Source: Streptomyces sp. TRM70350
GTDB lineage: Bacteria > Actinomycetota > Actinomycetes > Streptomycetales > Streptomycetaceae
Reading direction: 5' to 3'
DNA length: 64,000 nt
NCBI RefSeq assembly: GCF_019219825.1
Contig: NZ_JAHUXH010000004.1
Coordinates: 186,001 to 250,000, forward strand
The notes beneath the pieces were generated by a model that saw only the letters and a program-made list of their open reading frames with translations, made no database searches and had not been told where the DNA came from. Each line of letters starts with the position of its first letter. Position 1 is the stretch's first letter. Shown here piece after piece: positions 15,311 through 24,510 of the stretch. The translations under genes were made by a program, and so were the position numbers.

Positions 15311-16735
15311 GTGAACTCTGCCGGAGAGACAGGCCGTTGGGGCGAGGGCGGCGGCCGGGGCGGGCGGCATGCGGTCGTCGTGGGCGGGAGCCTCGCGGGG
15401 CTCCTCGCGGCGCACGTCCTGGCCGGGCACGCCGACCGGGTGACGGTCGTCGAGCGCGACCGGTTCCCGGACGGCGGCAAGCCGCGGCCCGGCGTACCGC
15501 AGGGCCGGCATCCGCATGTGCTGCTGGAGGGCGGGCAGGTGGCCCTGGAGTCGCTGCTGCCGGGCTTTGTGGCGGAGCTGCGGGCGGCGGGGGCGCCGCG
15601 GGTGGGCATGCCGTCGGACATGGTGCTCTGGCAGAGCGGCCGCTGGTTCCGCCGGACGCCCGCGACGACGCACATCTACACCGGTTCCCGCGCGCAGCTG
15701 GAGGAGCTGGTGCGGCGGCGGGTTCTCGCGAACCCGGTGATCAGCGTGGTCGAGGCCACCGATGCCGTCGGGCTGGTCGGCGACGCCTCGCGGGTGCGGG
15801 GCGTGCTGCTGCGGGACCGCTCCGGCGATGCCCGCACAGAGCCCCGGGCGCTTGAGGCCGACCTGGTCGTCGACGCCTCCGGCAGCGGCACGAAGGCTCC
15901 GCAGTGGCTCACGGCGATCGGCGCCGACGCCCCGCACGAGGAGACCATCGACACCGGGCTCGCCTACGCCTCCCGCGTCTACCGCGGCAAGAGCGGCGTC
16001 CTCGACGGCGAGACCCTCGGCTACTACGTCTACCCCGACCCCGGCCAGGTCCACGCCGGCGGTGCGCTGCCGCTGGAGGACGGCAGCCACCTGGTCATCG
16101 TCTCCGGGCTGCGCGGCGACGAACCGCCCACGGACGACGACGAGTTCGTGACGTACACCAAGAGGCTGCCGCATCCGCTCCTGCACCGGTGGCTGGCCGA
16201 CGCCGAACCGCTCTCGCCGGCGTTCGGCTACCGGCGGACCGCGAACATCCGCCGCCGCTACGACCTGCCCGGCCGCCACCCGGCCGGATTCCTCGCCACC
16301 GGCGACGCCCTGTGCACCTTCAACCCGATCTACGGACAGGGCATGGCCGTCGCCGCGATGAGCGCCGTCGCCCTGCGCGACGCGCTGGCCGATCCGCGCC
16401 GGACGCCCACGACGCGGCGTGTGCAGCGGGCGCTCCTCGCGGCGTCCCGGCAGGCGTGGGACATCTCCGCCGGGGCGGACCGCTCGATGCCGGGCGCGGT
16501 CGGCACCGCGGTCGCGGGCGGCCCTGCGGACCGGGTCGCGGGCTGGTATCTGGGCCGGGTCCAGGAGCGGTCTCCCGGCGACCCTGTCGTGGGGCGCGCC
16601 TTCCGTGCCGTGCTGACCCTCTCCGCGCCGGTCACCGCCCTGTTCGCCCTGCCCGTGGCCCGGGCCGCCCTCTTCGGTCCGCCCGCGCCGACGCCCACCG
16701 AGCCACCGGCGGCACCGGAGGAGCCGGGCGCCTGA
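15311..16735 (+). CDS. FAD-dependent monooxygenase-like oxidoreductase
   Basis: A 474-residue flavoprotein of the PHBH/geranylgeranyl-reductase-like group. The dinucleotide motif VVVGGSLAGLLAAHVL starts near residue 22, an ERDRFPDG stretch follows, and the second FAD motif (LATGDALCTFNPIYGQGM) stands near residue 340. A hydrophobic stretch near the C-terminus (VLTLSAPVTALFALPVARAAL) may touch membrane. Such proteins hydroxylate or epoxidise small or polyketide-like molecules, but the substrate is not visible. GTG at 15311 follows a G-rich stretch; a GTG at 15272 is a weaker alternative. Confidence 0.75.
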   Translation: MNSAGETGRWGEGGGRGGRHAVVVGGSLAGLLAAHVLAGHADRVTVVERDRFPDGGKPRPGVPQGRHPHVLLEGGQVALESLLPGFVAELRAAGAPRVGMPSDMVLWQSGRWFRRTPATTHIYTGSRAQLEELVRRRVLANPVISVVEATDAVGLVGDASRVRGVLLRDRSGDARTEPRALEADLVVDASGSGTKAPQWLTAIGADAPHEETIDTGLAYASRVYRGKSGVLDGETLGYYVYPDPGQVHAGGALPLEDGSHLVIVSGLRGDEPPTDDDEFVTYTKRLPHPLLHRWLADAEPLSPAFGYRRTANIRRRYDLPGRHPAGFLATGDALCTFNPIYGQGMAVAAMSAVALRDALADPRRTPTTRRVQRALLAASRQAWDISAGADRSMPGAVGTAVAGGPADRVAGWYLGRVQERSPGDPVVGRAFRAVLTLSAPVTALFALPVARAALFGPPAPTPTEPPAAPEEPGA

Positions 16736-16741
16736 GCGAGG

Positions 16742-17737
16742 TCAGCTCGTCGGCCGGCCGTCCGTCCCCTCGAACGCCCGCAGGATCCGCTCCGCCGCCA
16801 GCGTCGCCGTCACCTCCCCGTCCCGCACCTGCTGTTCGAGGTCGGGCGCGAGGGCGCGTACCGCCGGGTGGGCGTGCAGGCGGCCCAGCAGGTCGTCGCG
16901 GACCATCGTCCAGGTCCAGTCGACCTGCTGGTCGCGGCGCTTGGCGGCGAGGCGGCCGGTGGAGTCCAGCAGCGAGCGGTGCTGTTCGAGGCGCTCCCAG
17001 ACGGTGTCCAGGCCGGTCGACTCGCGGGCGCTGCAGTGCAGCACCGGCGGCGTCCAGACGGCGTCCTTGCCGTGCATCAGCCGCAGCGCGCCCGACAACT
17101 CCCGTGCCGCCGCCTGCGCGTCGCGTTCGTGCGGGCCGTCCGCCTTGTTGACGGCGATCACGTCGGCCAGCTCCAGGACACCCTTCTTGATGCCCTGCAG
17201 CTGGTCGCCGGTGCGGGCGAGGGTGAGCAGCAGAAACGAGTCGACCATGTTGGCGACGGCGGTTTCCGACTGGCCCACGCCGACCGTCTCGACGAGCACC
17301 ACGTCGTAGCCCGCCGCCTCCATCACCACGATCGACTCGCGGGTCGCCTTGGCGACGCCGCCGAGGGTGCCCGCCGTGGGGGAGGGGCGGACGAAGGCCG
17401 CGGGGTCCACGGCCAGCCGCTCCATCCTCGTCTTGTCGCCCAGGATCGAGCCGCCGGTCCGGCTCGACGACGGGTCGACGGCGAGCACGGCGACCCGATG
17501 GCCGAGGCCGGTCAGCATCGTGCCGAACGCGTCGATGAACGTCGACTTGCCGACTCCCGGCACCCCGCTGACGCCGATCCGCCGCGCCTTCCCGCTGTAC
17601 GGCAGCAGCTCGGTCAGCAACTGCTGTGCCAGCACCCGGTGTTGCGGCCGGGTGGACTCGACGAGCGTGATCGCGCGCGCCACGATCGCCCGCTTCCCGT
17701 CGAGCACGCCCTTCACATACGCGTCAAGGTCGATCAC
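16742..17737 (-). CDS. meaB: Methylmalonyl-CoA mutase-associated GTPase MeaB
   Basis: A 331-residue G3E P-loop GTPase that guards methylmalonyl-CoA mutase, gating loading and removal of adenosylcobalamin. The P-loop GVPGVGKST, the [18 protein letters not shown] stretch, [10 protein letters not shown] and the specificity motif NKADG are visible. GTG at 17737 overlaps the mutB stop as GTGA, so it is translated with the mutase. The order mutA-mutB-meaB is standard. Confidence 0.93.
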   Translation of the reverse strand: MIDLDAYVKGVLDGKRAIVARAITLVESTRPQHRVLAQQLLTELLPYSGKARRIGVSGVPGVGKSTFIDAFGTMLTGLGHRVAVLAVDPSSSRTGGSILGDKTRMERLAVDPAAFVRPSPTAGTLGGVAKATRESIVVMEAAGYDVVLVETVGVGQSETAVANMVDSFLLLTLARTGDQLQGIKKGVLELADVIAVNKADGPHERDAQAAARELSGALRLMHGKDAVWTPPVLHCSARESTGLDTVWERLEQHRSLLDSTGRLAAKRRDQQVDWTWTMVRDDLLGRLHAHPAVRALAPDLEQQVRDGEVTATLAAERILRAFEGTDGRPTS

Positions 17738-19908
17738 AGCTCGTGCCCGAGGCCGGCCGCCAGCCGCTTGACCAGGTCGTGGGCCGCGTCCGGGATCACC
17801 GTCCCGGGCGGGAACACGGCCGCCGCACCCATCTCCAGCAGGGTCGGCACGTCCTGCGGCGGAATCACCCCGCCGACGACGATCACGATGTCCTCGCGTC
17901 CTTCCGCGGCCAGCTCCTCGCGCAGTGCCGGTACGAGCGTGAGGTGACCGGCGGCCAGCGAGGACACGCCCACGATGTGCACGTCCGCCTCCACCGCCTG
18001 CCGGGCGACCTCGGCGGGCGTCTGGAACAGCGGGCCGACGTCCACGTCGAAGCCGAGGTCGGCGAAGGCGGTCGCGATCACCTTCTGGCCGCGGTCGTGG
18101 CCGTCCTGGCCCATCTTGGCGACCAGGATGCGCGGACGGCGGCCCTCCGCCTCCTCGAAGGCGTCCACCAGGGCGCGGGTGCGGTCGACGGACGGGGACT
18201 CGCCTGCTTCGTTGCGGTACACGCCGGAGATCGTACGGATCTGGCTCGCGTGCCGCCCGTACACCTTCTCCAGAGCGTCCGAGATCTCCCCGACGGTCGC
18301 CTTCGCGCGGGCCGCGCGCACCGCCAGCTCCAGCAGGTTGCCGTCGCCCCCGGCGGCCCGGGTCAGCGCGTCCAGCGCGTCCCGGCAGGCGGTCTCGTCC
18401 CGTTCCTCACGCAGTCGCCGCAGCTTGTCGATCTGCTGCGCGCGGACGGCGGAGTTGTCGACCTTGAGCACCTCGATCTGCTCGTCGGAGTCGACCCGGT
18501 ACTTGTTCACGCCGATCACCGGCTGCCGCCCGGAGTCGATGCGGGCCTGCGTCCGCGCCGCGGCCTCCTCCACGCGCAGCTTGGGAATACCGGCGTCGAT
18601 GGCCTGCGCCATGCCGCCCGCCTGCTCGACCTCCTGGATGTGCTGCCAGGCGCGGCGGGCGAGGTCGTACGTCAGCTTCTCGACGTAGGCGCTGCCGCCC
18701 CACGGGTCGATCACCCGGGTGGTGCCGGACTCCTGCTGGATGAGCAGCTGGGTGTTGCGCGCGATGCGTGCGGAGAAGTCGGTGGGCAGCGCGAGGGCCT
18801 CGTCGAGGGCGTTGGTGTGCAGCGACTGGGTGTGGCCCTGGGTGGCGGCCATCGCCTCGACGCACGTACGCGTGACGTTGTTGAACACGTCCTGCGCGGT
18901 CAGCGACCAGCCGGAGGTCTGCGAATGGGTGCGCAGGGAGAGCGACTTGGCGTTCTTCGGGTCGAACTGCTTGACCAGCTTCGCCCACAGCAGCCGGGCC
19001 GCGCGCAGCTTGGCGACCTCCATGAAGAAGTTCGTGCCGATCGCCCAGAAGAACGACAGGCGCGGTGCGAAGGCGTCCACGTCCAGGCCCGCGTCCCGGC
19101 CCGCCCGGATGTACTCCACGCCGTCGGCGAGGGTGTACGCCAGCTCCAGGTCGGCCGTCGCGCCCGCCTCCTGGATGTGGTAGCCGGAGATGGAGATGGA
19201 GTTGTAGCGGGGCATCCGCTGCGAGGTGAAGGCGAAGATGTCGGAGATGATCCGCATCGACGGCTTCGGCGGATAGATGTACGTGTTGCGGACCATGAAC
19301 TCCTTGAGGATGTCGTTCTGGATGGTCCCCGCCAGCTTCTCCGGCGGCACACCCTGCTCCTCCGCCGCCACGATGTACAGCGCCAGCACCGGCAGCACCG
19401 CGCCGTTCATCGTCATCGACACGGTCATCCGGTCCAGGGGGATGCCGTCGAACAGCTGCCGCATGTCGTAGATCGAGTCGATCGCCACGCCCGCCATGCC
19501 GACGTCACCGGTCACGCGCGGGTGGTCGCTGTCGTAGCCGCGGTGCGTGGGCAGGTCGAAGGCGACGGACAGGCCCTTCTGACCGGCCGCCAGGTTGCGC
19601 CGGTAGAAGGCGTTGGACTCCTCGGCGGTGGAGAAGCCCGCGTACTGGCGGATGGTCCAGGGCTGGTTGACGTACATCGTCGGGTACGGGCCGCGCAGAT
19701 ACGGCGCGATGCCCGGGTAGGTGTCCAGGAAGTCCAGGCCCTCCAGGTCCTGCCCGGTGTAGAGCGGCTTGACCGCGATGCCCTCCGGGGTCTCCCAGAG
19801 CAGGTCGTCACCGGCGGCCGCCTTCTTCACCGCCGTACGCCACTCGTCGGCGGCGCCGGCGGTGGCCGGGGTCCCCAGCTCGATCCCGGAGAAGTCGGGG
19901 ACGGACAT
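17734..19908 (-). CDS. mutB: Methylmalonyl-CoA mutase large subunit
   Basis: The 724-residue catalytic subunit that interconverts methylmalonyl-CoA and succinyl-CoA with adenosylcobalamin. The barrel begins with [14 protein letters not shown] and [14 protein letters not shown]; the C-terminal B12 domain carries [11 protein letters not shown], where His604 is the cobalt ligand, and [10 protein letters not shown] later. The ATG shares one base with the mutA stop (TGATG). In streptomycetes this enzyme links branched-chain and propionate breakdown to extender units for polyketides. Confidence 0.96.
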   Translation of the reverse strand: MSVPDFSGIELGTPATAGAADEWRTAVKKAAAGDDLLWETPEGIAVKPLYTGQDLEGLDFLDTYPGIAPYLRGPYPTMYVNQPWTIRQYAGFSTAEESNAFYRRNLAAGQKGLSVAFDLPTHRGYDSDHPRVTGDVGMAGVAIDSIYDMRQLFDGIPLDRMTVSMTMNGAVLPVLALYIVAAEEQGVPPEKLAGTIQNDILKEFMVRNTYIYPPKPSMRIISDIFAFTSQRMPRYNSISISGYHIQEAGATADLELAYTLADGVEYIRAGRDAGLDVDAFAPRLSFFWAIGTNFFMEVAKLRAARLLWAKLVKQFDPKNAKSLSLRTHSQTSGWSLTAQDVFNNVTRTCVEAMAATQGHTQSLHTNALDEALALPTDFSARIARNTQLLIQQESGTTRVIDPWGGSAYVEKLTYDLARRAWQHIQEVEQAGGMAQAIDAGIPKLRVEEAAARTQARIDSGRQPVIGVNKYRVDSDEQIEVLKVDNSAVRAQQIDKLRRLREERDETACRDALDALTRAAGGDGNLLELAVRAARAKATVGEISDALEKVYGRHASQIRTISGVYRNEAGESPSVDRTRALVDAFEEAEGRRPRILVAKMGQDGHDRGQKVIATAFADLGFDVDVGPLFQTPAEVARQAVEADVHIVGVSSLAAGHLTLVPALREELAAEGREDIVIVVGGVIPPQDVPTLLEMGAAAVFPPGTVIPDAAHDLVKRLAAGLGHEL

Positions 19909-21710
19909 CAGGACACTCCCATCCGGTCGAGGGTCGCGGAGAGCACGGCGACCGCGTCACAGCCCGCGAAGACGTAACTGTCGACACCCGCGTACCGCCC
20001 CGGCCGACCCGCGAGGAACACATGCGTGGCGCCCGCCGCCGTCAGCTCGCGGGCGCGGGCCTCGGCCTGCTCCGCGTACAGTTCGTCGCTGGAGCACAGG
20101 CAGACCTCGCTCGCCCCGCTCTCCTCGAACGTGCCCTCGGTGACGGGCTCGATGCCGCCCGCCTGGAAGAGGTTCGCGGCGAAGGTGGCGCGCGCGGTGT
20201 GGGCGGCGGCCGGGCCGAGGGTGGCCAGGAAGATCCGTGGGCGGGCGCCGGTCGCGGCGAGGTGGGCGTCCGAGCGGGCGCGCAGCGCCTCGTAGGCGTC
20301 GTCGCGGCGCACCCGCGGCAGGCCGCCGGTGGGCGGCTCGGGGGCGGGCTCGCGGACCACGGGCTTCTCGGCCAGGTGCGGGAACTCGCTGACGCCGGTG
20401 ATGGGTTCACGCCGCCTGGCGAGCTGCGCGGCGCGGGCGGCCCAGGTCTCGGCCAGCCGCTCCCGGACCATCCCCGAGCGCAGGGCCGCGGCCTGGCCGC
20501 CCGCCCGCTCGATCGTGCGGAAGAACTCCCAGCCCGCGTGGGCGAGTTCGTCCGTCAGCCGCTCCACGTACCAGGAGCCGCCCGCCGGGTCGATCACCCG
20601 GGACAGATGCGACTCCTCGATGAGGATCGTGGAGGTGTTGCGGGCGATACGGCGCGCGAACGCGTCCGGCAGGCCGAGCGCGTGGTCGAACGGCAGTACG
20701 GTCACCGCGTCGGCACCCCCGACACCGGCCGCGAGCGTGGCCACGGTGGTGCGCAGCATGTTCACCCACGGGTCGCGGCGCGTCATCATCACCGGCGAGG
20801 TCACGACGTGCTGCACCTGAGCCCCGGGCCCGCCGCAGACCTCGGCGACCCGCGCCCACAGCCTGCGGGCCGCCCGCAGCTTGGCGATCGTCAGGAACTG
20901 GTCGGCGGTGGCCGCGTACCGGAACTCCAGCTGCGCACAGGCCTGTTCGACGCTCAGCCCCGCCTCGGTCAGCGCCCGCAGATACGCGATGCCGGTCGCC
21001 AGCGAGCACCCCAGCTCCTGCGCGGCCGAGCCACCGGCCTCGTGGTACGGCAGCGCGTCCACGGTCAGCGCCCGCAGCCCCGGGTAGTCGTCGGCGCACC
21101 GCCGCGCCAGCCCGGTCACGACCGGGAAGTCGTACGACTGCCCGGTGCGCGCCTCGAACCCCAGCGGGTCGGCGCCCAGGTTGCCGCGCGCCGCCGCACG
21201 GGCGACGCCCCGCTCCTCGTACAGCCGCAGCAACTCCCGCGCCGCGTCCTCGACCTCGCGTCCGGCGTCGAGGACGACGGGCGCCAGGTCGAGATAGACG
21301 CCGTCGAGGACGCGGCCGAGCGAGGACACCGGCAGGCCGCCCTCGCCGGTGACCAGCCAGAGCGAGGTGACGCCGTTCTCCAGGTCGGCGAGGACCGCGC
21401 CGCTGTCGACGGTCGCGTGCCGCTGTCGTACGTCCCAGCCGCCGAGGGTGTTCCCCTCGGCCCGGGTACCCCGTACAAAGGGCGCGAAGCCGGGGAAACC
21501 GGGCTCGGGCGCGGCATCGTGGGCGGTGTACAGGGGGCGGACGCGGAGTCCGTCCTCCAGCGTGGTGGTCAGGGCGTCCTCGGCGGCCGCGCCCTCGACG
21601 TCCTTGCCCGACTTGCGCAGTACGCCCGCCACAAGGCGCTGCCACTGCTCACGGGTCGCGTCGGAGAACTCGGCGGCCAGAGTAAGCCCGTCGTCGGGCA
21701 GGACCGTCAT
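19908..21710 (-). CDS. mutA: Methylmalonyl-CoA mutase small subunit
   Basis: The 600-residue non-catalytic partner of MutB. It keeps the barrel fold ([46 protein letters not shown]), but the C-terminal B12-like domain lacks the DxHxxG cobalt motif, as expected for the beta chain. It opens the overlapping mutA-mutB-meaB unit. The ATG at 21710 agrees with family length; there is no strong GGAGG directly before it. Confidence 0.93.
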   Translation of the reverse strand: MTVLPDDGLTLAAEFSDATREQWQRLVAGVLRKSGKDVEGAAAEDALTTTLEDGLRVRPLYTAHDAAPEPGFPGFAPFVRGTRAEGNTLGGWDVRQRHATVDSGAVLADLENGVTSLWLVTGEGGLPVSSLGRVLDGVYLDLAPVVLDAGREVEDAARELLRLYEERGVARAAARGNLGADPLGFEARTGQSYDFPVVTGLARRCADDYPGLRALTVDALPYHEAGGSAAQELGCSLATGIAYLRALTEAGLSVEQACAQLEFRYAATADQFLTIAKLRAARRLWARVAEVCGGPGAQVQHVVTSPVMMTRRDPWVNMLRTTVATLAAGVGGADAVTVLPFDHALGLPDAFARRIARNTSTILIEESHLSRVIDPAGGSWYVERLTDELAHAGWEFFRTIERAGGQAAALRSGMVRERLAETWAARAAQLARRREPITGVSEFPHLAEKPVVREPAPEPPTGGLPRVRRDDAYEALRARSDAHLAATGARPRIFLATLGPAAAHTARATFAANLFQAGGIEPVTEGTFEESGASEVCLCSSDELYAEQAEARARELTAAGATHVFLAGRPGRYAGVDSYVFAGCDAVAVLSATLDRMGVS

Positions 21711-21807
21711 GCTCGGATGCTAGGCCAGGTCAACAAAGGAGCAGCAGGGGGCACGGCTGTGACCTTGCCCTCCCCGGGTGGGCCTTGAAGGGGCGGCGGA
21801 TTCCGTA

Positions 21808-22512
21808 CTACGCCGGGGTGTGACCGCCTTCACGCGGCGCCGGTCGCGGTGCGGCCCACAGGCCGCGGACGTGGCCGAGGTGGCGCGTCATGACGGTGTG
21901 CACGGCCTGCTCGTCGCGGGCGAGCAGGGCGTCCAGGAGTTCCAGGTGCTCCTCGGCCGACGCCTGCAGGCGGCCCTGCTCGGCGAGCGCGGTCAGCCCG
22001 TAGAGGCGGGCGCGGCGGCGCAGGTCGCGGACCACCTCGACGAGGTGCTCGTTGCCCGCGAGGGCCAGCAGGCCGAGGTGGAAACGCAGATCGGCCTCGA
22101 CATACGCGATCAGGTCACCGGCCACGGCCGCGCCGACGATCTCCTCGGCGACCGGACGCAGCTCCGCCAGCGCCACCGGGTCGGCGGCGCGGGCCAGTTG
22201 GACCGTGGTCGGGATCTCGATCAGCGCACGGATGTGGGTGTACTCGTCGAGCTGTTTCTCGGAGACGGCCGTGACCCGGAAGCCCTTGTTGGGCACCGTG
22301 TCGACCAGGCCCTCCTTGGCCAGGTCCAGCAGCGCCTCGCGCACCGGCGTCGCGGAGACCCCGAAACGGGCGGCGAGCGCGGGCGCCGAGTAGACCTCAC
22401 CGGTGCGCAGCTCACCGGCGATCAGCGCGGCGCGCAGGGCGTCGGCGACGCGCTCGCGGTAGCTGCTCTTCCTGCCGCCGAGCGTGGGCAGGCCGGGGGT
22501 GGGGGCGGTCAT
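21808..22512 (-). CDS. GntR/FCD-family transcriptional regulator, probable hydroxyproline-operon repressor
   Basis: A 234-residue regulator with an N-terminal winged helix (LRTGEVYSAPALAARFGVS, TPVREALLDLAKEGLV, residues ~30-75) and a C-terminal all-helical FCD ligand domain (~85-215) with metal-binding-type residues. It is the last gene of the hydroxyproline run, 36 bases after the epimerase gene, so it likely senses hydroxyproline or an intermediate and controls the operon. ATG at 22512 follows GGAGAG; a GTG eight codons upstream is possible. Confidence 0.85.
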   Translation of the reverse strand: MTAPTPGLPTLGGRKSSYRERVADALRAALIAGELRTGEVYSAPALAARFGVSATPVREALLDLAKEGLVDTVPNKGFRVTAVSEKQLDEYTHIRALIEIPTTVQLARAADPVALAELRPVAEEIVGAAVAGDLIAYVEADLRFHLGLLALAGNEHLVEVVRDLRRRARLYGLTALAEQGRLQASAEEHLELLDALLARDEQAVHTVMTRHLGHVRGLWAAPRPAPREGGHTPA

Positions 22513-22548
22513 GGGGTTTCTCTCCTCGATCTTCACCGATCCTCACCA

Positions 22549-23550
22549 TCAGAGCACGAACCCGGCGGGGAACGGGTCCTCCGGGTCCAGCAGATACTGG
22601 GCCGTGCCCGTGATCCACGCCCGCCCCGTGAAGCTGGGCAGCACCGCCGGGATCCCGGCCACCTGAGTCGTGCCGAGCAGGCGGCCGGTGAAGTGGGTGC
22701 CGATGAAGGACTCGTTGACGAACTCGGTGTGCAACGGCAGTTCACCACGGGCGTGCAGTTGCGCCATGCGCGCGCTGGTGCCCGTACCGCAGGGGGAGCG
22801 GTCGAACCAGCCGGGGTGGATCGCCATCGCGTGGCGCGAATGGCGGGCGGTGGCGTCCGGGGCGAGCAGGTGGACGTGGTGCAGGCCGTGGATCGACGGG
22901 TCCTCGGGATGCACCGGCTCCTCCTCGGCGTTGACGGCCTCCATCAGCGCCAGGCCCGCCTTCAGGATGTCGTCCTTGCGGGCGCGCTCGAAGGGCAGGC
23001 CGAACTCGGCCAGCGGCAGGATGGCGTAGAAGTTGCCGCCGTAGGCGAGGTCGTACGTGACCGTCCGCCCGTCGGCGAGCGTGGCCTTGCGGTCGAGGCC
23101 GACGGCGAAGGACGGAACGTTGCGCAGGGTGACGTTGCGGGCCGTGCCGCCCTCGACCGCGACCTCGGCGACCACGAGACCGGCGGGGGTGTCGAGGCGG
23201 ATGGTGGTGACCGGCTCGGTGACCTCGACCATGCCGGTCTCCACCAGCACGGTCGCCACGCCGATCGTGCCGTGCCCGCACATCGGCAGATAGCCGGAGA
23301 CCTCGATGAAGACCACGCCCCAGTCGCAGTCGGGGCGGGTGGGCGGCTGGAGGATCGCGCCGCTCATCGCCGCGTGGCCGCGCGGCTCGTTCATCAGCAA
23401 CTGCTTGATGCCGTCGCGGTGTTCCCGGAAGTACAGCCGCCGCTCGTTCATGGTCGCGCCGGGGACGGTGCCGATCCCGCCGGTGATCACGCGGGTGGGC
23501 ATGCCCTCGGTGTGCGAGTCGACGGCGTGCAGGACGAGTGAGCTGCGCAC
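22549..23550 (-). CDS. 4-hydroxyproline epimerase (proline racemase family)
   Basis: A 333-residue enzyme that converts trans-4-hydroxy-L-proline to cis-4-hydroxy-D-proline, the first step of the pathway. Both catalytic cysteines are kept, C91 in MCGHGTIG and C254 in SPCGTGTSA, which excludes the dehydratase branch where the first is Thr or Ser. GTG at 23550 lies six bases after AAGGAGG; a TTG two codons upstream is too close to the ribosome site. Context (a three-subunit D-hydroxyproline dehydrogenase and a deaminase) supports hydroxyproline over proline. Confidence 0.9.
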   Translation of the reverse strand: MRSSLVLHAVDSHTEGMPTRVITGGIGTVPGATMNERRLYFREHRDGIKQLLMNEPRGHAAMSGAILQPPTRPDCDWGVVFIEVSGYLPMCGHGTIGVATVLVETGMVEVTEPVTTIRLDTPAGLVVAEVAVEGGTARNVTLRNVPSFAVGLDRKATLADGRTVTYDLAYGGNFYAILPLAEFGLPFERARKDDILKAGLALMEAVNAEEEPVHPEDPSIHGLHHVHLLAPDATARHSRHAMAIHPGWFDRSPCGTGTSARMAQLHARGELPLHTEFVNESFIGTHFTGRLLGTTQVAGIPAVLPSFTGRAWITGTAQYLLDPEDPFPAGFVL

Positions 23551-23582
23551 GGCCAACCTCCTTGTGCGAGATACGAGTGATA

Positions 23583-23631
23583 CGAGCCCTGCCGCTTATG
23601 CGAGCCCTGCCGCTTGTCCGAGCCCCGCCGC
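23583..23631. repeat. 18-bp tandem repeat across the end of the deaminase gene
   Basis: CGAGCCCTGCCGCTTATG (23583-23600) is followed by CGAGCCCTGCCGCTTGTC (23601-23618) and a partial third copy. In the deaminase frame each unit spells Ala-Ala-Gly-Leu-x, and the stop TAA stands exactly where the preceding copy has CAA (Gln). Confidence 0.8.
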
Positions 23632-24510
23632 GACGGCCTTCTCCGTCGCCCCCCGCACCGCCGCCTCCTGCTCCGGCGCCAGCGGCACCCGCGGGGGCCT
23701 GCACGGGCCGCCGTACCGTCCGACGATGTCCATCGACAGCTTGATGGCCTGCACGAACTCCACGCGCGAGTCCCAGCGCAACAGCGGGTGCAGCTGCCGG
23801 TACAGGGGCAGCGCGGTGTCCAGATCGCCGGACACCGCGGCCCGGTACAGCTGGACCGAGGCCTTCGGCAGCGCGTTCGGATACCCGGCCACCCAGCCCT
23901 TGGCGCCCGCGATCGCCAGCTCCAGCGCGACATCGTCGGCGCCGATCAACAGGTCCAGTTCGGGGGCGAGTTCGGTGATGCGGTACGCCCGCCGGACGTC
24001 GCCGGAGAACTCCTTGACGCCTCGGATCAGCCCCTCGCCGTGCAGCTTCGCCAGCAGCTCCGGTACGAGGTCGACCTTGGTGTCGATCGGGTTGTTGTAC
24101 GCCACGACGGGCAGGCCCGCCCGGGCGACCTCGGCATAGTGCGCGAGGACGGACCGCTCGTCGGCGCGGTAGGCGTTGGGCGGCAGCAGCATCACCGCGC
24201 CGCAGCCCGCCTCGCGTGCCTGTTCGGCCCAGCGCCGGGCCTCCGCCGCACCGTAGGCGGCGACCCCGGGCATCACGCGCTCGCCGCCGACCGCGGCGAC
24301 GGCGGTCTCGACGACCCTGGCGCGCTCCTCGGGCGTGAGGACCTGGTACTCGCCGAGCGAGCCGTTCGGTACGACGCCGTCGCAGCCGTTCGCCACCAGC
24401 CAGGCGCAGTGCTCGGCGAACGCGTCGTAGTCCACGGCCAGGTCGGCGGTGAGGGGGAGCGCGGTGGCGACGAGGACGCCGCGCCAGGGGCGGTGCTGGT
24501 CAGTCGTCAT
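23596..24510 (-). CDS. DapA-family lyase, likely 1-pyrroline-4-hydroxy-2-carboxylate deaminase
   Basis: A 304-residue class I aldolase-fold enzyme with catalytic Lys166 (GVKEFSG) and Tyr138 (VAYNNP). In hydroxyproline clusters this family member deaminates and dehydrates the cyclic imine to 2-oxoglutarate semialdehyde. Its start overlaps the end of the upstream FAD subunit gene by 11 bases. The tail GLGQAAGLA is built from the 18-bp repeat. The specific substrate is inferred from the operon. Confidence 0.87.
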   Translation of the reverse strand: MTTDQHRPWRGVLVATALPLTADLAVDYDAFAEHCAWLVANGCDGVVPNGSLGEYQVLTPEERARVVETAVAAVGGERVMPGVAAYGAAEARRWAEQAREAGCGAVMLLPPNAYRADERSVLAHYAEVARAGLPVVAYNNPIDTKVDLVPELLAKLHGEGLIRGVKEFSGDVRRAYRITELAPELDLLIGADDVALELAIAGAKGWVAGYPNALPKASVQLYRAAVSGDLDTALPLYRQLHPLLRWDSRVEFVQAIKLSMDIVGRYGGPCRPPRVPLAPEQEAAVRGATEKAVAAGLGQAAGLA

